This document shows positions 36,179 to 45,343 of a stretch of 64,000 nt of DNA, in pieces. Positions within the stretch are counted from its first letter, which is position 1. Each line of letters begins with the position of its first letter. This DNA is from Vibrio sp. MEBiC08052 (lineage in GTDB: Bacteria > Pseudomonadota > Gammaproteobacteria > Enterobacterales > Vibrionaceae), in NCBI RefSeq assembly GCF_001506075.1, contig NZ_KQ947476.1, positions 451,281 to 515,280 on the forward strand, written 5' to 3'. The notes below the pieces were generated by a model. That model was given only the letters and a program-made list of their open reading frames with translations. It was not told the DNA's origin and searched no databases. Position numbers and translations under genes: made by a program.

Positions 36179-38593
36179 ATGTCGAATAATTACGATTCAT
36201 CGAGTATTAAAGTACTGAAAGGTCTGGACGCAGTCAGAAAGCGTCCGGGGATGTACATCGGCGACACGGATGATGGTACGGGTCTGCACCACATGGTCTT
36301 TGAGGTGGTAGATAACTCAATTGATGAAGCGTTAGCGGGTTACTGTAAAGACATCATCGTGACGATTCACGAAGATAACTCCGTCTCAGTCAGTGATGAC
36401 GGCCGTGGTATTCCGACTGAGCTTCACGAGGAAGAAAATGTTTCTGCGGCAGAGGTTATTATGACGGTGCTGCACGCCGGCGGGAAATTTGACGATAACT
36501 CGTACAAAGTTTCCGGTGGTTTGCACGGTGTCGGTATCTCGGTCGTGAACGCGCTGTCTGAAAAGGTTGTCCTGACGATTTATCGTGGTGGACACATCTA
36601 TACTCAGACCTATCGTCACGGTGTCCCTCAGGCACCGCTGGCGGTGGTTGGCGACACCGAAAAATCCGGCACGATGGTCCGGTTCTGGCCGAGTAACGAA
36701 ACATTTACCAATACCGAGTTCCACTATGAGATTCTTGCCAAGCGTCTGCGTGAGCTGTCTTTCCTCAACTCCGGTGTGTCAATCAAGCTGAGTGACGAGC
36801 GTGATAGCAAACAGGATCACTTCATGTATGAAGGCGGTATCAAGGCATTCGTTTCGCACCTGAATCGCAATAAAACCCCGATCCATGACAGAGTTTTCCA
36901 CTTCAATCAGGAGCGGGAAGATGGCATTACGGTTGAAGTCGCAATGCAGTGGAATGACAGTTTCCAAGAAAGTATTTTCTGCTTTACCAACAACATTCCT
37001 CAGCGTGATGGCGGAACGCACATGGCTGGTTTCCGGGCAGCATTGACTCGGACGCTGAACACATTTATGGATAAAGAAGGCTTCAGTAAGAAAGAGAAAA
37101 CCGCAACATCCGGTGATGATGCCCGTGAAGGTCTGACAGCTGTTATCTCAGTGAAAGTGCCGGATCCTAAATTCTCCAGCCAAACAAAAGACAAACTGGT
37201 TTCTTCAGAGGTGAAATCTGCGGTTGAAACCACAATGGGTGAAAAATTGTCCGAGTTTCTGATTGAGAACCCGAACGAAGCCAAAATCGTTTGTTCGAAA
37301 ATCATCGATGCTGCTCGTGCCCGTGAAGCGGCTCGCAAAGCGCGCGAGATGACTCGCCGTAAAGGTGCGTTGGATCTTGCCGGTCTGCCGGGCAAACTGG
37401 CGGACTGTCAGGAAAAAGACCCGGCCCTTTCTGAACTCTATATTGTGGAGGGTGATTCGGCTGGTGGTTCTGCCAAACAAGGCCGTAACCGGAAGAATCA
37501 GGCAATTTTGCCGCTGAAAGGTAAAATCCTTAACGTTGAAAAAGCCCGCTTTGATAAAATGTTGTCTTCTCAGGAAGTTGCCACGCTGATCACTGCATTG
37601 GGTTGTGGCATTGGCCGTGACGAATATAATCCGGACAAACTGCGTTATCACAACATCATTATCATGACTGATGCCGATGTTGATGGTTCGCACATCCGTA
37701 CCTTATTGTTGACCTTTTTCTATCGTCAAATGCCTGAGTTGATTGAGCGGGGTTATGTTTATATTGCTCAGCCACCGTTGTATAAAGTCAAAAAAGGGAA
37801 GCAAGAACAGTATATTAAAGATGAAGATTCAATGACCCAGTATCAGATTTCACTGGCGTTGGATGGGGCATCATTCCATGTCAACCCTGATGCACCTGCA
37901 CTGTCTGGTGGGGCGCTGGAAGGGTTGGTTCAGCGTTATAATTCCGCGATGAAGTTAATTGAACGGATGAGCCGCCGTTATCCATATGCTTTGGTTGGCG
38001 AGTTTATCTATATTCCTCGATTGACGGAAACCGATTGTGCTGATCACGATAAAGTTGAAGCTTGGACCAAACAGTTAATTGAGCAGCTCAATGCAAAAGA
38101 AGTGGGTGCAAGTCAGTACAGTTATAAGGTCGAACAAAATCAAGATACCGGGATTTTTTCTCCGAAAATAACGGTTCGTACGCATGGTGTCACTTACGAA
38201 TATACGCTGAGTGTCGATCTGTTGAATTCGAAAGAGTACGGCTCATTGGCTACCTTATCTGAAGAACTGAACGGGTTGATTGAAGAAGGTGCGTATATTC
38301 AGCGCGGTGAGCGAACTCAATTGGTGAATAGTTTTGCCGAAGCCGTTCAATGGCTAATGAAAGAGTCTCGCCGTGGTTTGGCGGTACAGCGATACAAAGG
38401 TCTGGGAGAAATGAACCCCGATCAGCTGTGGGAAACCACCATGGATCCGGAAACACGCCGGATGATGCAGGTGACCATTGATGATGCGGTTGGTGCCGAC
38501 GAGCTGTTTACGACCCTGATGGGCGATCAAGTTGAACCGCGTCGTGCCTTCATTGAAGACAATGCGTTGAAAGTTGCAAACTTGGATGTCTAG
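36179..38593 (+). CDS. gyrB: DNA gyrase subunit B
   Basis: 804 aa, the long proteobacterial form with the extra C-terminal insert. It powers negative supercoiling by ATP hydrolysis together with GyrA. The GHKL ATPase has EVVDNSIDEAL near residue 42 and DDGRGIP near 73. The TOPRIM domain has EGDSAGGSAKQGRNR near 425 and DADVDGSHIRTLLLTFFYR near 500, the metal-binding aspartates. The C-terminus RYKGLGEMNPDQLWETTMDP is intact. It is followed by a strong terminator. Confidence 0.97.
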   Translation: MSNNYDSSSIKVLKGLDAVRKRPGMYIGDTDDGTGLHHMVFEVVDNSIDEALAGYCKDIIVTIHEDNSVSVSDDGRGIPTELHEEENVSAAEVIMTVLHAGGKFDDNSYKVSGGLHGVGISVVNALSEKVVLTIYRGGHIYTQTYRHGVPQAPLAVVGDTEKSGTMVRFWPSNETFTNTEFHYEILAKRLRELSFLNSGVSIKLSDERDSKQDHFMYEGGIKAFVSHLNRNKTPIHDRVFHFNQEREDGITVEVAMQWNDSFQESIFCFTNNIPQRDGGTHMAGFRAALTRTLNTFMDKEGFSKKEKTATSGDDAREGLTAVISVKVPDPKFSSQTKDKLVSSEVKSAVETTMGEKLSEFLIENPNEAKIVCSKIIDAARAREAARKAREMTRRKGALDLAGLPGKLADCQEKDPALSELYIVEGDSAGGSAKQGRNRKNQAILPLKGKILNVEKARFDKMLSSQEVATLITALGCGIGRDEYNPDKLRYHNIIIMTDADVDGSHIRTLLLTFFYRQMPELIERGYVYIAQPPLYKVKKGKQEQYIKDEDSMTQYQISLALDGASFHVNPDAPALSGGALEGLVQRYNSAMKLIERMSRRYPYALVGEFIYIPRLTETDCADHDKVEAWTKQLIEQLNAKEVGASQYSYKVEQNQDTGIFSPKITVRTHGVTYEYTLSVDLLNSKEYGSLATLSEELNGLIEEGAYIQRGERTQLVNSFAEAVQWLMKESRRGLAVQRYKGLGEMNPDQLWETTMDPETRRMMQVTIDDAVGADELFTTLMGDQVEPRRAFIEDNALKVANLDV

Positions 38594-38640
38594 CCTATCC
38601 CTCTCATGAGAAACCATACCTTGTTATGGAAAGTTATGGA

Positions 38641-38671
38641 AAACAGCTACCAGTCGGTGGCTGTTTTTTTG
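38641..38671 (+). terminator. gyrB terminator
   Basis: AAACAGCTACC (38641-38651), loop AGTC, GGTGGCTGTTT (38656-38666), followed by four or more T. The stem is 11 bp with one G-T pair. It ends the dnaA-dnaN-recF-gyrB block about 50 bp after gyrB. Confidence 0.92.
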
Positions 38672-38738
38672 TCTGTACTTGATACCAATTGGATATGAGA
38701 AAGGAGACAAAAAATTTTAAAAAAATTTATTTGATCCC

Positions 38739-38764
38739 CTTGATCCGAATTTGAACGACCATAT
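38739..38764 (+). promoter_or_regulatory. Candidate sigma-32 heat-shock promoter of ibpA
   Basis: -35 CTTGAT (38739-38744; consensus CTTGAA), 14-bp spacer, -10 CCATAT (38759-38764; consensus CCCCATnT). It lies about 165 bp upstream of ibpA, consistent with the long leader of ROSE-controlled small heat-shock genes. The 336-bp gyrB-ibpA gap holds no gene. Confidence 0.6.
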
Positions 38765-38902
38765 ATCTAGGTATGAAGAGGATGCCAACCGGGCCTCTGA
38801 ATCGGAAGACCGCCTTGCTCTGATGAGAAGGTGAGTTAACCAAAGTACAACTGTTCGCTTTCTGGGTCATCTGAACAGATAGTCGGACAAAAATTCATGA
38901 AA

Positions 38903-38925
38903 CTATTGCTTCATAGAGAGGATAG
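38903..38925 (+). promoter_or_regulatory. ROSE-like RNA thermometer over the ibpA ribosome site
   Basis: The last hairpin before ibpA pairs CTATTGCTT (38903-38911) with GAGGATAG (38918-38925), leaving G38908 bulged. The anti-Shine-Dalgarno TTGCT opposite AGGA, with its bulged G, is the hallmark of ROSE elements. These melt at heat-shock temperature and free the ribosome site five bases before the ATG. Upstream hairpins of a full ROSE element are plausible in 38800-38900 but were not resolved. Confidence 0.75.
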
Positions 38926-38929
38926 AAAT

Positions 38930-39370
38930 ATGAGAACTGTCGATTTCACACCTTTATACCGGAATGCCATTGGCTTTGATCGCCTGTTTAATTTAATGGA
39001 AACAGCCAACGCAAAAAATGGCTCTTCAGGTTATCCCCCATACAATATTGAGCAAAAAGGCGAAAATCAGTATCGGATTACGATGGCTGTCGCTGGATTT
39101 GCTGAACAGGACCTCGATATCACCCAACAGGAAAATACCCTGATTGTACAAGGTGAACGTAAACCTGAAGATGAGAAAACCTATATCTACCAAGGCATTG
39201 CAGAACGCAACTTCGAACGTAAGTTCCAGTTGGCAGATTATGTCAAGGTCGTGGGTGCAACCATGGAAAATGGCCTGCTGCATGTTGATTTGGAACGTGA
39301 AATTCCAGAAGCAATGCAGCCACGCAAAATTGCGATTAACGGTAAAAACCTAATTGAAAATAAAGAATAA
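38930..39370 (+). CDS. ibpA: Small heat-shock protein IbpA (Hsp20)
   Basis: 146 aa alpha-crystallin-type holdase that binds aggregating proteins. N-terminal RTVDFTPLYRNAIGFDRLFN is IbpA-like. The alpha-crystallin domain (about 35-125) has YPPYNIEQ, VAGF, GERNFERKFQL and the conserved ENGLLHVDLERE. The C-terminal RKIAI tail is the IxI-type oligomerisation motif. The ATG at 38930 directly after GAGAGGATAG was chosen; an in-frame start 33 bp earlier is inside the thermometer. A single copy with no ibpB nearby. Confidence 0.94.
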   Translation: MRTVDFTPLYRNAIGFDRLFNLMETANAKNGSSGYPPYNIEQKGENQYRITMAVAGFAEQDLDITQQENTLIVQGERKPEDEKTYIYQGIAERNFERKFQLADYVKVVGATMENGLLHVDLEREIPEAMQPRKIAINGKNLIENKE

Positions 39371-39392
39371 CGATCAGTTAGGGAAAGTTGTG

Positions 39393-39418
39393 AAAGAGCG
39401 CCTTTAGGCGCTCTTTTT
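39393..39418 (+). terminator. ibpA terminator
   Basis: AAAGAGCGCC (from 39393), short TTTA loop region, GGCGCTCTTTTT. Strong stem with a T run, 23 bp after the ibpA stop. The following 39419-39667 holds no gene. Confidence 0.92.
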
Positions 39419-39667
39419 GATCGCCTCTCATTTACCATTACCATTATTGGACAGACCACTATCGAATGATCATTTGGTGGCATTAAATATCCAAAAAACA
39501 TCCAACCGGCTGTAATAAATTGCTCTTTTATCCGTCTAACTATCATAAAGGCTGTTGAGTCATCGTGAATTTATCACATTCGTATTGGCTAAGATAACCA
39601 TTGCACGATACAGTTTGGTAAAGGCGAATTAATAACCAACTCTCATGAGAGCATGGAAGGATAGCTT

Positions 39668-40669
39668 ATGTTGATCAGGAAAAAACCACAGCTCACCGAA
39701 GCTGATGTGACACCGGAAGCCATTTATCGCTCTCGCCGGAAATTTATGCAAGGTTCGCTCGCTCTCGGTGCCAGCGTCTTGCTCCCATCATTGAATGTAC
39801 TGGCCAAACCCAGTCAGGAGGCCGGAACATTCCAGCCGAATGCACCGCAATGGCTGAAACAGCAGTTAAATGATGCGCAGGCAAATCAGCAAGTCATCAA
39901 CGAACCCTTAACGCCTTACAAAAATGTCACGCAGTACAACAACTTTTATGAGTTTGGCTATGGTAAAAGTGATCCGGTTGATGACAGCGGGGATTTTCAG
40001 CCGTTTCCGTGGCAGGTCGAAATCGGTGGTGAAGTCGCGAAAGCCGGCACCTATCATTTAGAAGATCTCCTCAAAGGAATCACACTGGAAGAACGCATTT
40101 ACCGTCTGCGCTGTGTGGAAGCCTGGTCGATGGTGATTCCCTGGATTGGTTTTCCTTTAGCCACATTACTCAAGCGGTTTGCACCGACCAGTAAAGCCAA
40201 ATATGTCGCCTTTACCACGATAGAGCGCCCGGAACAGATGCCGGGACAGAAGAGTTTGTTTAGCTCGATTGACTGGCCGTATGTCGAAGGATTGCGAATC
40301 GATGAGGCGATGCATCCGTTGACTATGATTGCGGTGGGGTTGTACGGCAAAACCCTACCGAATCAAAATGGTGCCCCATTTCGCTTGGTGGTGCCATGGA
40401 AATATGGTTTCAAAAGTATCAAATCAATCGTCAAAATCGAGCTGACGGAAAAACAGCCACCGACGACATGGAGCCAATTAGCACCACATGAATACGGGTT
40501 TTATGCCAATGTGAATCCACAGGTCGATCACCCACGCTGGAGTCAGAAAGAAGAGCGGCGTTTGCCTTCGGGGTTATTAAGCCCGAATATTATTCCGACA
40601 CGACTATTTAATGGTTATGACGAAGTTGCGCCTTTGTATCAGGGGATGGATTTAGCCCGTTACTATTAA
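39668..40669 (+). CDS. msrP: Protein-methionine-sulfoxide reductase catalytic subunit MsrP
   Basis: 333 aa molybdopterin enzyme (formerly YedY) that repairs methionine sulfoxide in periplasmic proteins. A twin-arginine signal is present (SRRKFMQGSLALGASVLL, residues 21-38), so it is exported folded. The molybdenum-ligating cysteine is in YRLRCVEAWSMVIPW near residue 147. The C-terminus FNGYDEVAPLYQGMDLARYY is family-typical. msrQ follows after 60 bp; the pair draws electrons from the respiratory chain. Confidence 0.95.
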   Translation: MLIRKKPQLTEADVTPEAIYRSRRKFMQGSLALGASVLLPSLNVLAKPSQEAGTFQPNAPQWLKQQLNDAQANQQVINEPLTPYKNVTQYNNFYEFGYGKSDPVDDSGDFQPFPWQVEIGGEVAKAGTYHLEDLLKGITLEERIYRLRCVEAWSMVIPWIGFPLATLLKRFAPTSKAKYVAFTTIERPEQMPGQKSLFSSIDWPYVEGLRIDEAMHPLTMIAVGLYGKTLPNQNGAPFRLVVPWKYGFKSIKSIVKIELTEKQPPTTWSQLAPHEYGFYANVNPQVDHPRWSQKEERRLPSGLLSPNIIPTRLFNGYDEVAPLYQGMDLARYY

Positions 40670-40729
40670 TTGAGTTCGTTAACGTCGTGGCAGGCTTTGA
40701 GCGTCGAGTACGTATGTAAGGAGAAATAG

Positions 40730-41353
40730 ATGCCGGTTACTTTCCGTCGTATCGTGATGTTTATACTCGGCTGTACACCGTTGTCACTGTTGGTCTGGGG
40801 TGTTTTTACTCAGAATTTAGGCGGTGATCCGGCGAAAACCATTGTGTTGGAAACCGGACTTTGGACATTACGCTTTCTGCTGATCACCTTAATGGTTTCA
40901 CCATTGGTCCGGCATTTGAAATGGCGTTGGCTGATGACCCATCGACGGATGTTGGGGCTGTTTGCGCTGTTTTATGGATTGTTGCACCTGCTGGCTTACT
41001 ACCAGTTTATTCTAGGCGGTAATCTGACTTTGTTTGGCTCGGAATTGGTGAAGCGGCCTTATATTTTGGTTGGTGCTCCGGCACTGCTGATTTTGATTGC
41101 CTTGGGGATCACCTCAACCAAAGGTTGGATGAAACGGCTCGGCAAACGGTGGCAAACGCTGCACCGTCTGGTCTATATTGCGCTGATTCTGGGGTGGATT
41201 CACCTGTTCTGGCAGGTTCGTTCCAGTTATTACGAAGCTGCATTTTATGGCATCATTGGGGTGGTATTACTCAGTTTTCGCCTACCACAGCTGTGGCGGT
41301 TTGCTCAGTCTCGCTTGCGTCGGCGACACAGCGCATCACTCAAGACTCATTAA
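40730..41353 (+). CDS. msrQ: Haem-binding membrane subunit MsrQ
   Basis: 207 aa inner-membrane protein (formerly YedZ) with about six hydrophobic helices. It carries haem b and passes quinol-derived electrons to MsrP. Histidines in HRRMLGLFALFYGLLHLLAY and QTLHRLVYIALILGWIHLFW are the likely haem ligands. AAGGAG lies upstream of the ATG. It pairs with msrP. Confidence 0.94.
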   Translation: MPVTFRRIVMFILGCTPLSLLVWGVFTQNLGGDPAKTIVLETGLWTLRFLLITLMVSPLVRHLKWRWLMTHRRMLGLFALFYGLLHLLAYYQFILGGNLTLFGSELVKRPYILVGAPALLILIALGITSTKGWMKRLGKRWQTLHRLVYIALILGWIHLFWQVRSSYYEAAFYGIIGVVLLSFRLPQLWRFAQSRLRRRHSASLKTH

Positions 41354-41512
41354 GCTGGATGAACGTTCTGTTGGTGAAGATACCGTCTTCAACGGTGGTC
41401 GGTATCTTGGTGAATGCTCGGTGCTTTATCTTTCTCTTCATTGTCCCCACTCTTGTTGATAGTTTTGATACAATCAGTTGATCAGAATACAGTTTGATCC
41501 GACGGAGTTGGA

Positions 41513-42016
41513 ATGAAAGAACCGGAAGTCACGACATACTATCTTGAAATGCACTCGCTGGCGGCGTTGAATGAAAAACCCCAGCCGGAAGGTTTTGAGG
41601 TCATTGAAGCGCAAATCAAGAATTATCGCTTTAACCGTTATCTCTATCAGTTAGTCGGTGAACCGTGGCTGTGGCGAGATAAACTGGCACTTTCTGAGCA
41701 AGAATGGCAGGCATACGCTGAATCGCCACAGGTGAGAACTTGGTTTGCTTTAAGTCAGGGAAGTATCGCCGGTTATTATGAACTAGAGCAACAGGCTGAC
41801 GGGAATATTGAAATCGCTTATTTTGGCCTGGCACCTGATTTTATGGGACATGGCTTCGGCGGTTACCTGCTGACCCATGCACTTCAGTCTGCATGGGGGT
41901 GGGATAACCCGCAGCGAGTCTGGGTTCACACTTGTACCCTTGACCACGAATATGCGCTGGCAAACTATCAGGCAAGAGGGATGAAGGTCTATCAGCAAAC
42001 CACGTCTGACGAGTGA
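41513..42016 (+). CDS. GNAT family N-acetyltransferase
   Basis: 167 aa. The acetyl-CoA-binding motif A region is IAYFGLAPDFMGHGFGGYLLTHALQSAW (about 100-127), with the Q/R-x-x-G-x-G/A-like pattern. ARGMKVYQQT near the end is the usual beta-strand 7 region. The acceptor substrate is unknown. It is a free-standing gene 160 bp after msrQ, convergent with avtA. A hairpin (AAGATACCG...CGGTATCTT) lies between it and msrQ but lacks a T run. Confidence 0.85.
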   Translation: MKEPEVTTYYLEMHSLAALNEKPQPEGFEVIEAQIKNYRFNRYLYQLVGEPWLWRDKLALSEQEWQAYAESPQVRTWFALSQGSIAGYYELEQQADGNIEIAYFGLAPDFMGHGFGGYLLTHALQSAWGWDNPQRVWVHTCTLDHEYALANYQARGMKVYQQTTSDE

Positions 42017-42067
42017 TTTGCCACGTTGATAGGATAAAATAGGACGGGGGATATTCCCCCTTGATAC

Positions 42068-43321
42068 TTAAATCCCTTCCCCATAGGCCTTTGTGACTTC
42101 TTCTGCGATGATATCAATCCCTTTTTGCATCTGTTCGTCGTCTTGCACATAATTCATCCGCAAGCATTGATGACCGTGTTCCCATTCTTCCTGCTGACCG
42201 ATAAAGAAATACTCTCCGGGGATAATCAGTACCCCCCGATCTTTCAAGCGCTGATAGAGTTCCATGGTGGTGATTGGCAGTTCGTCGAACCATAGCCAGA
42301 GGAAGATGGCACCTTCCGGTTTGTGGATCCGAAAACGCGGGTCAGGAATCGCCTGTTGGAGCAGTTTGATGGCGCGTTGGGATTTTTGCCGGTAGAACGG
42401 TTGGATTACATGGTCACTGAGGCGCAGTAGATCGCCTTGTTCAATCATATAATTGGCGATTGCCGGGCCGATACTGCTGGGGGAAAGATTAATAATCCCG
42501 CTGAGATTCGTCATGGCTTGGGTGATTTCTTCATTCGCTATCACGATTCCGCAGCGGACGCCCGGTAAGCCGAGTTTCGACAGGCTCATACATAAAATGG
42601 TGTTTTCATTCCAGAACGGCGTCACATCTTCAAAAGTAATATTGGGAAACGGCAGGCCATAGGCACTATCGATAATCAGTGGAATATTGTGCTGGCGTGC
42701 GAGTTGATCGAGTTTACGGACTTCTTCGTCTGTCAGCACATTGCCGGTTGGATTGGTCGGGCGGGAGGCACAGATCGCGGCAATTGAATCATCTACTTGC
42801 AGATGTTCGAAATCGACATGGTATTTAAACAGCCCCCCGTCAAGCATCTCGATTTCCGGGCGGTAAGAGATAAAAATATCTTCATCGATACCGGCATCCC
42901 CATAACCAATATATTCCGGGGCCAGAGGCAGCAAAATTTTCTTATGTGAGCCGTCCGGTTGTTTGCCTGCCAGCAAGTTGAACAGATGAAAAAAGCTGCT
43001 CTGACTGCCATTGGTCAGGCTGATGTTTTTTTCTGAGATATCCCAACCGAGGTTTTCTCGCAGCAGCGCTGCCAGCGTCCGCAGAAAGGCGTCTTTTCCT
43101 TGCGGGCCGTCGTAGTTTGTCATGGCAGCAACCAGCTCGCCGCTATCGAGCAGCGACTGGCTCGCCTGATGAAAATAATCGAGCATGGCTGGGATTGCTG
43201 CCGGGTTTCCGCCACCGAGCATAATGGCTCCGGGAGTGCGAAGGCCGGTGTTGAGATCATCCATGAGCTGAGTGATACCTGAGTATCGGTTAAATTTTTC
43301 ACCAAACGAAGAGAACTGCAT
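42068..43321 (-). CDS. avtA: Valine-pyruvate transaminase AvtA
   Basis: 417 aa PLP-dependent class I/II aminotransferase. It matches AvtA: start MQFSSFGEKFNRYSGITQLMDDL, GGGNPAAIP near 37, and the PLP lysine in ILCMSLSKLGLPGVRCG near 245. AvtA swaps amino groups between valine and pyruvate or alanine. The ATG at 43321 was chosen with AGGTAA upstream; the frame extends another 104 codons, but that part overlaps the allophanate hydrolase gene and is not family-like. It lies downstream of the guanidine operon on the same strand with a 223-bp gap, so membership in that operon is doubtful. Confidence 0.9.
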   Translation of the reverse strand: MQFSSFGEKFNRYSGITQLMDDLNTGLRTPGAIMLGGGNPAAIPAMLDYFHQASQSLLDSGELVAAMTNYDGPQGKDAFLRTLAALLRENLGWDISEKNISLTNGSQSSFFHLFNLLAGKQPDGSHKKILLPLAPEYIGYGDAGIDEDIFISYRPEIEMLDGGLFKYHVDFEHLQVDDSIAAICASRPTNPTGNVLTDEEVRKLDQLARQHNIPLIIDSAYGLPFPNITFEDVTPFWNENTILCMSLSKLGLPGVRCGIVIANEEITQAMTNLSGIINLSPSSIGPAIANYMIEQGDLLRLSDHVIQPFYRQKSQRAIKLLQQAIPDPRFRIHKPEGAIFLWLWFDELPITTMELYQRLKDRGVLIIPGEYFFIGQQEEWEHGHQCLRMNYVQDDEQMQKGIDIIAEEVTKAYGEGI

Positions 43322-43544
43322 GACTGAATTACCTGATATATTTTTGTAATAGGAAAGAATCGCTTTTCGTGACCGGAAATGATGCCGGGACATCAGTAGG
43401 ATGATTACGGCACTCACCCACAATGCACCGATACCTGAGTTAACCGTAATGATTTTTGCTTGAAAAGCAACTCTTACCTCTTGTTTTATCTCCTCCATCT
43501 TTGGGGGGATTTCGTACAGGTTTGCTGACAGACCGTGTTGTGTG

Positions 43545-45326
43545 CTACCTCTGAACCGGGGATGTGCGCAAATAGGTTCGCCAGCCGCCAAAGTGACTGA
43601 TATCTGTGGCATCGCTGAGGCCGATCGGTTCACAGATAAATCCTTTCACCCAGTCACCGTCGGCCAGCTCAACCGTCCCCAGTCCGAGCGGATGTGGAAT
43701 CTGAGCGAGCAGGGCACCGATTGCCTGAATCGGCACCGACCAGATTTCAACCTCAATTCTGGTGCCTTCGGTTTCACGACGGACGAGACCGGGCCGTTGC
43801 GGTGGATCGCCGGCCAGCGCATACAAGCGGTAGTTTGCCGCTGTGTGAGTCTGTTGTTTGAGGGTTGCTCCCACGCTGGTGAGCTGGTGGTTGAGCGGTA
43901 ATCCCTGCATGTGAGCCCCACAGACCAGCAGATCAAGGTGCGACGTCTGAGGCGGATACTGGCCACTGGCTCCGACGGGTAAACGGATACGTTGTTGCCA
44001 TTCGCAAGCCAGATCCATCAGCTTTCTGTCGGAGAATGCCGGGGCAAACAGGGTAAAGCCGAATGGCATGGCTGTGTTGGTGAATCCGCCCGGGATTGCA
44101 ATGGCACAGTAATCGAGCAGATTCATGAAGTTGGTGTAGTAACCAAGATTGCTGTTACGTGTGACCGGATCCTGATTGACCGCTTCAATCGTGTAGGTCG
44201 TTCCTGCGGTTGGTGTGATTACCACATCGACATTGTCCAGCAGGGCATCACAGGTGACTTGGTAATCCTGCAACTGATAAAACCCTCGGAAAGTATCCAC
44301 GGCTGACAACTGTGTGGCCTGGCCGATAATGGTCTGAATCACTGGCAGACAGCGTGAGGCATCCTGTTCGAAAAACGACTGAATGGCAGCATAACGTTCA
44401 GCAACCCACGGCCCCTGATACAGCAATTTAGCGGCGGCGAGAAACGGCGATAAATCAAACGGAACCAGTTCTGCGCCCAGAGCCGTCAGTCTCTCGAGTA
44501 CCTGTTCGAAACTGGTCTGGTATGCCTGATTCCCGAAAAAATTCAGTTGCTCCGGTTGTGGTACACCGATACGTAGTCCCTGAAATGTAACTTTCGGGAG
44601 CGTATGAATCGGGTGGACATCCGGTCGGGCGTAGCTGTCCTGACGATCATAGGTCGCAGCGACCTGATGCAACAACGCCAGATCTTCACCGTGACTGGTA
44701 AAAAAAGTGACACAGTCGAGGCTGCGACAGGCGGGCACCACCCCACGGCAACTGAGTACGCCTTTGGTTGGTTTGAGCCCGTAAATATTATTGAAAGCGG
44801 CCGGCACCCGACCCGAACCCGCGGTATCCGTTCCCAACGCAAACAGAACCTGACCGGTGGCAACTGCCACGGCACTGCCCGCACTTGAGCCCCCGGAAAT
44901 ATATTCAGGATTGAAGCTGTTGGTGGTGGCTCCCCACGGACTCCGTGTTCCGACCAGCCCGGTCGCAAACTGATCCAGATTGGTTTTCCCCAGCGGAATC
45001 GCACCGGCAGCAATCAGGCGTTCGACCACAAACGCGGAATGTTCCGGATGGTAGCGATATGCTTCGCATCCGGCAGTGGTTGCCAGCCCCGCCAGATCGA
45101 TATTGTCCTTGACGGCGAAAGGAACGCCATACAGCGGGAGTTCGTCTACATCGCAGGCAGACAAATCATCAAGGTATTGATCGAGTTGTGCGGCGGTGAT
45201 GGTACTGATCCAGGCTTGGTGTGAGTCTGCCTGAGCCAGCTTTAGTTGTTGATGTAAAAAGTGCCGTACCGAGAGATCTCCACTGCGGTACGCGGTCTGT
45301 AATTGTGAGATGGTGAGTATGGTCAT
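43545..45326 (-). CDS. atzF: Allophanate hydrolase
   Basis: 593 aa, two-domain allophanate hydrolase. The N-terminal amidase-signature domain has the Lys73 region (GVPFAVKDN), the GGSSAGSAVA serine and the nucleophile serine in DTAGSGRVPAA. The C-terminal domain (about 460-593, GAHMQGLPLNHQL...) converts the intermediate, so allophanate becomes ammonia and CO2. It is the last enzyme of the pathway, 17 bp after the carboxylase gene. In this operon the allophanate probably comes from carboxyguanidine, not carboxylated urea. Confidence 0.93.
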   Translation of the reverse strand: MTILTISQLQTAYRSGDLSVRHFLHQQLKLAQADSHQAWISTITAAQLDQYLDDLSACDVDELPLYGVPFAVKDNIDLAGLATTAGCEAYRYHPEHSAFVVERLIAAGAIPLGKTNLDQFATGLVGTRSPWGATTNSFNPEYISGGSSAGSAVAVATGQVLFALGTDTAGSGRVPAAFNNIYGLKPTKGVLSCRGVVPACRSLDCVTFFTSHGEDLALLHQVAATYDRQDSYARPDVHPIHTLPKVTFQGLRIGVPQPEQLNFFGNQAYQTSFEQVLERLTALGAELVPFDLSPFLAAAKLLYQGPWVAERYAAIQSFFEQDASRCLPVIQTIIGQATQLSAVDTFRGFYQLQDYQVTCDALLDNVDVVITPTAGTTYTIEAVNQDPVTRNSNLGYYTNFMNLLDYCAIAIPGGFTNTAMPFGFTLFAPAFSDRKLMDLACEWQQRIRLPVGASGQYPPQTSHLDLLVCGAHMQGLPLNHQLTSVGATLKQQTHTAANYRLYALAGDPPQRPGLVRRETEGTRIEVEIWSVPIQAIGALLAQIPHPLGLGTVELADGDWVKGFICEPIGLSDATDISHFGGWRTYLRTSPVQR

Positions 45327-45343
45327 CGGTTTGCTTCCTTACA

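Noticed and set aside
41378..41420. Terminator after msrQ (AAGATACCG...CGGTATCTT)
   Set aside because: A good stem, but there is no T run after it and the loop is long; left as a hairpin of unknown meaning.
43322..43633. N-terminal extension of avtA by 104 residues
   Set aside because: It overlaps the allophanate hydrolase gene and includes a non-family hydrophobic stretch; the ATG at 43321 gives the standard AvtA start.
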